Shown here: positions 7,380 through 12,847 of the stretch, in pieces | Layout of the letters: each line of letters begins with the position of its first letter | How positions within the stretch are numbered: position 1 is the stretch's first letter | DNA from: CAZTVF01 sp964616985 | Lineage (GTDB): Bacteria; Planctomycetota; Phycisphaerae; SM23-33 | Assembly: GCA_964616985.1 (NCBI GenBank) | Contig: CAZTVF010000066.1 | Span: forward strand, 1 to 29,548 | Length of the DNA stretch: 29,548 bases | Reading direction: 5' to 3' | Program-made: the position numbers and the translations under genes | Notes under the pieces: generated by a model | What the model was told of the DNA's origin: nothing | Database searches by the model: none | Seen by the model: only the letters and a program-made list of their open reading frames with translations

Positions 7380-8471
7380 TCATTTCCGCCGGACGTACGC
7401 CGTCTTGAGTTCGGGCTGATCGCCGCCCGGCAGGTACAGAATCTTCTCGCTGCCGTCGCAGGGCACAGCCGCCACCGCGCTGGCGGCGAGGGTCGTTGGT
7501 TTCTTGCCGGCCGCGTCGTAGAGGACCAGCGAAGGCGCTTCCGATGGCTTGCCGCTGCGCAAGAGGGCAATCACTTCGCCCGCGTCGGTCACGCCCACCG
7601 GGCTGGCATTGGCGGAGATGAACTGCACCGGCAGCTTGCCATCGATCGAATGCATCTCGATGTCCAGCATCTTCGGCGGCTTGGCGGGGTCTTCCCACTG
7701 CTGGCGGCGGAAGGCCAGCCGCTTGCCATCGGCGCTGAATACGGGCTCCTCGCTCATCTCGGTGGTCATGCAGATCCGGCGCACGGCCGGGCCGCTCGTC
7801 GTCAGCCGCGTGACGGCCGCCTTCCGCATGTCCGCCCGCGACATCGGCTTGGCCGGGTCGGCGGCGTCGCATGCACAGACCAGGTAAACCCCCGTCGGAT
7901 CGGCGGCCAGCAGCAGGCCGCGGACGGGCAGGTCCTTCGACCGCCCCGTCGCGGGGTCCACTTCCCGCACGGGCTGGGCGTTGCCGTCCTTGTCGAACGC
8001 GCTGACGTACACCCTCTGGTTCGACCACGCCACCTTCACCGGCATGCCCTCGCCCAGCCACGTCAACTGGCCCGTCGGCAGGTGCATGAGGTAGGCGATC
8101 TGCGTAGTGGGGCGGCCCTTGTCGAACAGCACCGCGGGCAGCACCACGTAGTTGCGGTCGGGCGAGGGGATGGGCGAGTCGCACGCGGCCTCGGGTGATA
8201 GCGTCTTCTTGCGGACCGCGTCGGTCATCTCGCTGAGCTTGCCGGCGCGGGCGTCGTAGACCCACGCGGCCGACTTGCCGCCGTCGGGCGTCGTCCAGAA
8301 CGCTCCGAACGTCACCACGTTGCCATCGGCTGACGCCCGCATGCTGATGATGTTCTGGCTCTTGGTGGGGATCTTCACGGCGGCCCGCGCGGCGGGGCCG
8401 TCGGCGGCGAAGGTCGCGGCGGAGATCATCAACACGGCCAGGGACAGACTCAGTGACTTGATCATGATCAT
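7380..8471 (-). CDS. Secreted TolB/WD40-like propeller protein
   Basis: Function unknown; likely a periplasmic or secreted protein of 363 residues. The N-terminus (KSLSLSLAVLMISAATFA) is a clear signal peptide with probable cleavage after TFA. The mature part shows repeated short blade-like units typical of TolB/dipeptidyl-peptidase propellers, for example ISMRASADGNVVTFGAF, SPIPSPDRNYVVLP, EEPVFSADGKRLAFRRQQW and SPVGVTDAGEVIALL. No catalytic domain follows the propeller. Two ATGs, at 8471 and 8465, both lie behind AAGGAA (4 and 10 bases from the AGGA core), so the exact start is uncertain. It follows the Gfo/Idh/MocA gene by 37 bases on the same strand and is probably in the same transcript. 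Confidence 0.8.
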   Translation of the reverse strand: MIMIKSLSLSLAVLMISAATFAADGPAARAAVKIPTKSQNIISMRASADGNVVTFGAFWTTPDGGKSAAWVYDARAGKLSEMTDAVRKKTLSPEAACDSPIPSPDRNYVVLPAVLFDKGRPTTQIAYLMHLPTGQLTWLGEGMPVKVAWSNQRVYVSAFDKDGNAQPVREVDPATGRSKDLPVRGLLLAADPTGVYLVCACDAADPAKPMSRADMRKAAVTRLTTSGPAVRRICMTTEMSEEPVFSADGKRLAFRRQQWEDPAKPPKMLDIEMHSIDGKLPVQFISANASPVGVTDAGEVIALLRSGKPSEAPSLVLYDAAGKKPTTLAASAVAAVPCDGSEKILYLPGGDQPELKTAYVRRK

Positions 8472-8508
8472 GATTTCCTTTTCGTAGCTCGGGCGGCGTT
8501 CGGATGGC

Positions 8509-9513
8509 CTACGCGCCGGTTGGGTGCCCGTCGGCGAAGGCCTGCACTTCCAGCGCCAGTCGCGAGCTGGCGAGCACTTCTTCGGTGGTCAGCAGCAACT
8601 CGCCGCCGCGCCCCTGGCACTGGGCGAGGAAGGCGGCGAAGTACGAGTCGTCCTGCCGCGGCTGGGGCGCGATCCGCTGCAGACCGCTGTCGCTTGCGCG
8701 GGCCAGCAGCACGCAGTCGGAGTTCAGCGATGTCTCGGCCATGCCCCCGTCGCCGTGCAGCGTGAAACGCCAGTACTGCGGCATGGCATAGCCGCACCCG
8801 TCGGGGGCGAGGTAAGAGACATCGGCCAGCACGCCGCCGCCGTTGTCGAGCTTGAGCATGAACTGGGCCGCGTCCTGGAAGTGGGACACGGCCGGCAGCC
8901 GCGCGTTCCACGCTCGGGCGGCGACGACGCCGGCGACCTTGCGCCCCGTCAGCCAGCCCAGGGCATCGAGGCCGTGGATGGCGATGTCGTTGATGGTGCC
9001 GCCGTGCTTGCCGGGCTCAAAATACCACCCCGCCCGCTTGCCGTGCAGCAGCGGGTGCTGCCCGGTGAAGGTGACGGTGTGCACCTCGCCGATGGCCCCG
9101 TCGCGCACGACCTGCCGCAGCGTGCCCAGGATGCCGCTACACCGCAGGTCCAGCTGGCAGCCCACGGCCAGGCGCTTGGAGCGGGCGAGCCGCTCGATCT
9201 GTTCCAGTTCGCTCAATCGCGTGCAGAGGGGCTTGTCGGCAATGACGTGCTTGCCGGCGGCCAGCGCGGCGATGACGATCTCGCCCCGGCGGCCGTAGTA
9301 GTCGCCCACGGCGACGGCGTCGCAGGGCACCTCGCGGAGCATGCGCGCGTGGCTGTCGTGCGTGATCTGCACCTCGCCCTGCGCCGTCATCTGCTCCCGC
9401 GTGGCCGCATCTTCCTCGCTCGCCGCGACGACCTCGACGCCCTCGTGTCGCCTCGCCATCTCGTAGAGACTCATGATGTGCCCGTGCCGAAAGCCTGCGA
9501 ATGCGATCTTCAT
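8509..9513 (-). CDS. Gfo/Idh/MocA family NAD(P)-dependent oxidoreductase
   Basis: Predicted cytoplasmic sugar or inositol-type dehydrogenase of 334 residues; substrate unknown. It starts with a Rossmann strand and phosphate loop (MKIAFAGFRHGH). It has the family's (E/D)KP motif at D93-K94-P95 (IADKPLCT) and the GGTINDIAIHGLD segment (171-183), with D176 and H180 in the usual active-site place. The C-terminal sheet domain carries conserved-looking SYLAPDGCGY and a final FLAQCQGRGGE segment. Planctomycetes encode many such paralogues for carbohydrate use. I chose the ATG at 9513, which gives the normal N-terminus; the frame is open to 9825 but that part lies inside an intergenic repeat. TATACT lies 8 bases before the ATG and no ribosome site is seen, suggesting a leaderless mRNA. 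The first gene of a two-gene unit. Confidence 0.92.
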   Translation of the reverse strand: MKIAFAGFRHGHIMSLYEMARRHEGVEVVAASEEDAATREQMTAQGEVQITHDSHARMLREVPCDAVAVGDYYGRRGEIVIAALAAGKHVIADKPLCTRLSELEQIERLARSKRLAVGCQLDLRCSGILGTLRQVVRDGAIGEVHTVTFTGQHPLLHGKRAGWYFEPGKHGGTINDIAIHGLDALGWLTGRKVAGVVAARAWNARLPAVSHFQDAAQFMLKLDNGGGVLADVSYLAPDGCGYAMPQYWRFTLHGDGGMAETSLNSDCVLLARASDSGLQRIAPQPRQDDSYFAAFLAQCQGRGGELLLTTEEVLASSRLALEVQAFADGHPTGA

Positions 9514-9521
9514 GGCCACAG

Positions 9522-9527
9522 AGTATA
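9522..9527 (-). promoter_or_regulatory. -10 box TATACT placed 8 bases before the Gfo/Idh/MocA start
   Basis: On the minus strand TATACT is followed by eight bases (ctgtggcc) and then ATG. This is the same geometry as at the CDF gene. The -35 side is weak (TTGTCG about 20 bases upstream). Confidence 0.5.
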
Positions 9528-9583
9528 CCCCCGATCCAGGATGGTTGCGACAACCCGCCTCTGGCGGCGACCTCATCAAAAAG

Positions 9584-9884
9584 GGTTCTTCACGGATTAG
9601 CGGGGACGAGAAGATGCCGCCTGTAGGTGGGCAGGCGTGCGTCACGCGCGGAACCCGCCGGTGACAACTGAGAAGCAGCGAACAGCAGAACTCCGAACAC
9701 CGAACAGCAGAACTCCGAAGGGAAAGACCCGCGATCCATGCGTCGTTCACTTCGATATTCAAGATTCCTTGTTCTGCGGTTCTGCGGTTCGCTGCTTCTT
9801 CCCCCCGGAGCGCATAGACCGTCATGATGCATAGGGTACGTGGGACGGCAGCGTTGTCTTGTCCCCGCTAATCGGTGATGAACC
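9584..9884. repeat. Nested inverted-repeat element, about 300 bp (MITE-like)
   Basis: Outer arms 9584-9621 and 9847-9884 are inverted copies matching at 31 of 38 positions (shared core gattagcggggac). Inner arms 9671-9691 and 9779-9799 are inverted copies with one mismatch in 21 (agaagcagcgaac-gcagaac). Next to the left inner arm, a 19-bp word (cgaacagcagaactccgaa) is repeated at 9679-9697 and 9701-9719. No transposase or supported gene is inside. The element fills almost the whole space between the oxidoreductase start and the bacterioferritin terminator. Confidence 0.7.
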
Positions 9885-9886
9885 TC

Positions 9887-9921
9887 AAAAAGACACCCCC
9901 AAGCGATTGCACTCGGGGGTG
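9887..9921 (-). terminator. Rho-independent terminator of the bacterioferritin gene
   Basis: On the minus strand the stem CACCCCC...GGGGGTG (9915-9921 with 9894-9900) is followed at once by TCTTTTT. It lies about 45 bases after the bfr stop codon. Confidence 0.85.
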
Positions 9922-9965
9922 GCACCAGTCAATTCATCGGCTTATCGTTTTGCGAACGCTCGCGG

Positions 9966-10436
9966 TTACTCTTCCACCTGCGAGTTGAGGAAGACGGGCA
10001 GGCCCATCTGCTTGATCTGGTCAAGCTGGGCTTCGAGGATGTCCACGTGGTCTTCTTCTTCCTTCTCGATGTGTTCGAGCATCTCGCGCGTGGTCGAATC
10101 GCCCAGTTCATAGCAGAGCTTGATCACGCGGTTGTAGTGCTGCACCGCGTCGTACTCGGCGTGCACGTCGTTGTCGATCTGCTTGGGCACCTCGGCCCCG
10201 ATGTGAAGGTCGTTGAGGTGGCTGACGATCGGCAGGCCCTCGAGGAAAAGCACGCGGGCGATGAGCTTCTCGGCGTGCTTCATCTCGTCGATGGACCGCT
10301 TGCGGGCCACGTTGTGCAGCTTCTCGTAGCCCCAGTTCTCGGCCATCTCGGCGTGCACCATGTACTGGTTGATGGCCGTCAGTTCCTCGGCCAGCAGCGA
10401 GTTCAACTCGGCGATGATCTTCTCGTTACCTTTCAT
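9966..10436 (-). CDS. bfr: Bacterioferritin
   Basis: Iron-storage ferritin that oxidises Fe(II) at a di-iron site and stores it in a 24-subunit shell in the cytoplasm. The 156 residues are full length and closely follow E. coli Bfr: MKG start, EELTAINQY, SIDEMKHAE and FLEGLP. All ferroxidase ligands are present: E18, E51, H54, E94, E127 and H130. M52, the axial haem ligand in Bfr, is also present, so haem binding at the dimer interface is expected. The start is supported by AAAGGAG, and a promoter with a perfect TATAAT lies just upstream. A strong terminator follows. A second ferritin-like gene lies upstream on the same strand, 126 bases away, with a repeat and this gene's own promoter between them. 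Confidence 0.96.
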   Translation of the reverse strand: MKGNEKIIAELNSLLAEELTAINQYMVHAEMAENWGYEKLHNVARKRSIDEMKHAEKLIARVLFLEGLPIVSHLNDLHIGAEVPKQIDNDVHAEYDAVQHYNRVIKLCYELGDSTTREMLEHIEKEEEDHVDILEAQLDQIKQMGLPVFLNSQVEE

Positions 10437-10463
10437 GGACGTGGCTCCTTTATTGCCATAAGT

Positions 10464-10491
10464 ATTATATGAATGAAAAGGTCAGATGCAA
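10464..10491 (-). promoter_or_regulatory. Promoter of bfr
   Basis: On the minus strand a perfect TATAAT (10464-10469) is preceded 16 bases upstream by TTGCAT (10486-10491). The -10 box lies 27 bases before the bfr ATG, with AAAGGAG in between. The AT-rich stretch here stands out from the GC-rich surroundings. No convincing Fur box was recognised. Confidence 0.65.
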
Positions 10492-10502
10492 CCCACGCCG
10501 GC

Positions 10503-10558
10503 GGCGAAAGTCTCGTCCGTGCTACGGTTAAACGGCTCGGGGGCAAGATGCCCGTGCT
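10503..10558. repeat. Short dispersed repeat with hairpin between the two ferritin genes
   Basis: The word CCGTGCTACG occurs twice, at the left end and near 10548-10557, around a gggcaagatgccc hairpin. The reverse complement (CGTAGCACGGGCATCTTG) matches the sequence of the second hairpin at 3444-3462 (CGTAGCACGGCCATCTTG) with one difference. The two spaces therefore share a repeat family. Confidence 0.6.
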
Positions 10559-10562
10559 ACGA

Positions 10563-11039
10563 CTACAGCTTGGCCTTCGCCTCGGCGAGCGTGACCAGGT
10601 GGCCTTGCTCTTCGCGGGCGATGTCTTCGACCAGAGGCCGGTCGCGGGGGTCCACCATCTCCTTGAGCTCGTTGAGCAGGATCAGCGTGTCGCGCTCAAA
10701 GCGGGCGGCCAGGTCGAGCAGCCCGGCCTCGTCGGCGCAGTGATGCACCATCCTCAACGCCGTCCGCTCGTCGGGAAACGCCCGCGTGTGGGTGAGGGTG
10801 CGGAGGTAGGCCATGTACTCGCCTGAATACTGCTCGCGCGGCAGGAAGTTGCCCATGCTGTCGAGCATGTCCTGGAAGCGTTTCTGGTGGAAGAGCTCCT
10901 GTGCGGCCAGATCGGTGAAGACGTCGCGCAGGCGATCGGTGGCGGCCTTGGCGGCCATCGCGGTGTAGAAGGCCACACCGGTCTTCTCGTCCTCGACCGC
11001 GACGCGAACCAGTTCGGGCGCCTCGAAAACCTCACGCAT
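10563..11039 (-). CDS. Ferritin-like/rubrerythrin-type di-iron domain protein
   Basis: A 158-residue four-helix-bundle protein predicted to bind a di-iron centre in the cytoplasm; role probably in iron or peroxide handling, not proven. Family features are E18 in VEDEKTGVAFY, the first ExxH at E48-H51 (AAQELFHQKRF), E115 in the third helix and the second ExxH at E144-H147 (AREEQGHL). There is no C-terminal rubredoxin domain, so it is not a full rubrerythrin. The start at 11039 has GAGG about 8 bases upstream; the frame continues open upstream but through sequence that overlaps the divergent intergenic space. It sits next to bfr on the same strand. Confidence 0.85.
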   Translation of the reverse strand: MREVFEAPELVRVAVEDEKTGVAFYTAMAAKAATDRLRDVFTDLAAQELFHQKRFQDMLDSMGNFLPREQYSGEYMAYLRTLTHTRAFPDERTALRMVHHCADEAGLLDLAARFERDTLILLNELKEMVDPRDRPLVEDIAREEQGHLVTLAEAKAKL

Positions 11040-11211
11040 AACGCGGACCTCGATTAGGGTTGTAAAATCGGATCGGGACAGAATAATTACTGCATCGTAG
11101 CGCGGCGACATAGTTATTTCGTCCCGCGCGGCACAGTCACTTGAGCGATCATGCGTCCTGCTCGCGGTGATGACTGACGGCCCGGCCCGGCCCGGCCAAT
11201 GAAGGATATCA

Positions 11212-11853
11212 ATGCCTCTCGCCCGACTATCGCTGGTACTGCTGCTTGGCCTGGCCGGCTGCTGGCCGCAGGTGGTGGCGACGTCGGAGGCCGCCCACCC
11301 GCAGGCGGCTGCGCCGTGGGCAGAGCTGTTCGACGGCAACTCGATGAAGGGCTGGCGCATCATCCAGGGGGACGCCCGCATCGAGGGCAGCGAGATGGTC
11401 CTGCTGGGCTCGCCCGGGCGCAAGGCCACCGTCATGGTCGACGACCTGACCCTGCGCGACGGGGCGGTGGAGGTCGTCGTCCGCCACGACGAGCAGTGCG
11501 TCGTGCCCGGCCCCTACACGGTGGCCCTGCGGCTGAAGCGGTCGCTGGACTGGAGCTGCATCTACTGCGTCAGCCGGCGGGACAATCTCGAGATGTGCCG
11601 TGGCAGCTCGTTCAACCGCCTGCCCTCGCCGCAGATGCAGGTGTGGTACGAGATGCAGGATACCCCGGAGTCCTGGCGTTTTGAGATGCACAATGACCTC
11701 GTAGATTGTTACCGTTTTGGTCAAAAGGTGATACAATACGTGGACCTGCAGCCGGCCCATGGCACGATTGCCATCACGGCCGACGGGTGCAGACTGCATG
11801 TGGTCGCCGCGAGGTATCGCCCGGCCGCCGCCTCGCCGGACGGGAGAAAGTAG
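11212..11853 (+). CDS. Lipoprotein with DUF1080-like (3-keto-disaccharide hydrolase-type) domain
   Basis: A 213-residue envelope lipoprotein. The signal peptide ends in a perfect lipobox, LAGC, with the lipidated Cys at 17. The mature part starts with WAELFDGNSMKGWRI, the hallmark opening of DUF1080/concanavalin-like sandwich domains, and then follows the expected beta-rich pattern (RIEGSEMVLLG, GAVEVVVRHD, YTVALRLKRS). DUF1080 proteins are abundant in planctomycetes and include 3-keto-glycoside hydrolases; activity here is unproven. The start is supported by AAGGA. The stop codon is one base from the start of the next gene, so the two are translationally coupled. Upstream at 11184-11203 lies a GGCCC-type 5-base tandem repeat. 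Confidence 0.82.
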   Translation: MPLARLSLVLLLGLAGCWPQVVATSEAAHPQAAAPWAELFDGNSMKGWRIIQGDARIEGSEMVLLGSPGRKATVMVDDLTLRDGAVEVVVRHDEQCVVPGPYTVALRLKRSLDWSCIYCVSRRDNLEMCRGSSFNRLPSPQMQVWYEMQDTPESWRFEMHNDLVDCYRFGQKVIQYVDLQPAHGTIAITADGCRLHVVAARYRPAAASPDGRK

Positions 11854-11854
11854 A

Positions 11855-12076
11855 ATGGGCACGATACTGCTTCTGATGCTGAAACTGACGATCAGCCTCT
11901 CGCCGCTGCTGGCGGCGCTGCTGCTGGCGGAGAAGTTCGCGCGGACCCAGAACCAACGCGTGCCGGCCAGGGTCTGGGGTTCGCTGGGCACCACCTGCCT
12001 GGTCGCCTCCGGTTCCCTCATCGGCCTGACGCTGCTGCTGGGCGGGGCGATGCTCTACCACGCCGTAGTGCCGTAA
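11855..12076 (+). CDS. Small two-helix membrane protein
   Basis: Not recognised. The 73 residues contain two hydrophobic helices, about residues 3-25 (ILLLMLKLTISLSPLLAALL) and 44-68 (TCLVASGSLIGLTLLLGGAM), joined by a basic loop (EKFARTQNQRVPARVW), so it is an inner-membrane hairpin. The ATG is one base after the stop of the lipoprotein gene, with GGGAG inside the end of that gene. Coupled expression suggests a shared role at the envelope. Longer upstream starts in this frame would overlap the lipoprotein and look non-coding. Confidence 0.7.
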   Translation: MGTILLLMLKLTISLSPLLAALLLAEKFARTQNQRVPARVWGSLGTTCLVASGSLIGLTLLLGGAMLYHAVVP

Positions 12077-12164
12077 CCAATCAACAGATCGCCTGTCTCG
12101 CTTTTGCGTAAACCTCCATCGCCACACCATTAACGCTCACCAGCTCTCTCTGCGCCGCCAGTTG

Positions 12165-12363
12165 GAAAAACGAACCCGGGAGTGGCTCGGAACACCCCAT
12201 CGCCGCTGTGTTTCGGTGCAACCCCAAACTCGCTTTGGGGTGCGACAACGGCACCGTGCATCGGCGTTGCCAAGGTTGAAAAACGAACCCGAGCTCTGCC
12301 TGTGCGTCCCGCGCCGCTGCCGGCGGGCCGGCTTGGCACCTGCCGGGTGGCAAAACGAACCCG
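12165..12363. repeat. Three spaced copies of aaaacgaacccg
   Basis: The 12-base word aaaacgaacccg occurs at 12167-12178, 12280-12291 and 12352-12363, all in one direction, with spacings of 113 and 72 bases. A hairpin with arms accccaaa/tttggggt lies between the first two (12218-12243). The segment is part of a 770-base space (12077-12847) where I find no supported gene; the short frames there read mainly through these repeats. Confidence 0.65.
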
Positions 12364-12422
12364 AAATTGACTATGCAAAACGTTTGGCTTTGTTTGTATT
12401 CCTCGTCGGCGGCGCTGGGTGC

Positions 12423-12452
12423 CATGCTTTTGACCGACAGGTCAGAAGCATG
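12423..12452. repeat. Hairpin, 13-bp stem (CATGCTTTT family)
   Basis: CATGCTTTTGACC pairs with GGTCAGAAGCATG, including one G-T pair, around a GACA loop. The outer stem is shared with the second hairpin at 12523-12554. Confidence 0.7.
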
Positions 12453-12522
12453 TTTACAGGAACCCGCGGTGAAAGCTACGCGCCGGTGCTATGTCTGGGG
12501 CAATGCGTCAGATGTCTGCAAA

Positions 12523-12554
12523 CATGCTTTTGCCCCTTCGGGGCCAAAAGCATG
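12523..12554. repeat. Hairpin, CATGCTTTTG...CAAAAGCATG (same family)
   Basis: CATGCTTTTG-CCCC-TTC-GGGG-C-CAAAAGCATG, a 14-bp stem with one bulged C. It shares its outer stem with the hairpin 100 bases upstream while the inner stem differs, as expected for a REP-like family. The rest of the space up to 12847 contains only the upstream region of the protease gene. Confidence 0.7.
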
Positions 12555-12847
12555 GCACCCGGATGCGTGGCGATAGATGGGAACTACCAAGGCATCGCAT
12601 AATGACCTCGGCCGCATGGCGTCCCCCTAGACGACGGTACGCACAAAAGGGGAGCAGACCGGAAAGGGAAATCCGGGCGGGAAGCAGAAAAGAGGCGTGA
12701 GGATTGTTTGGGCACCCGGGCCGGGGGACTCAACGGCGGCTTTCTTTCTGGTGGGCGGCATGGTATTCTGGATAATTCCTGGAACTGAAGCCGCTCGCGG
12801 AACGATTATAAGGTCATTCCGCACACATAAGTCTTTAGGAGAATCGC

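Noticed and set aside
9514..9825. N-terminal extension of the oxidoreductase
   Set aside because: These codons lie within the nested inverted-repeat element and show no family similarity; the Rossmann start fits 9513.
11040..11435. N-terminal extension of the ferritin-like protein
   Set aside because: It would run through the divergent promoter space and into the lipoprotein gene; the ferritin fold and ribosome site fit the start at 11039.
12162..12700. Several short open frames in the large intergenic space
   Set aside because: Their translations consist mainly of the repeats (recurring EKRTR-like words and hairpin arms), with no ribosome sites.
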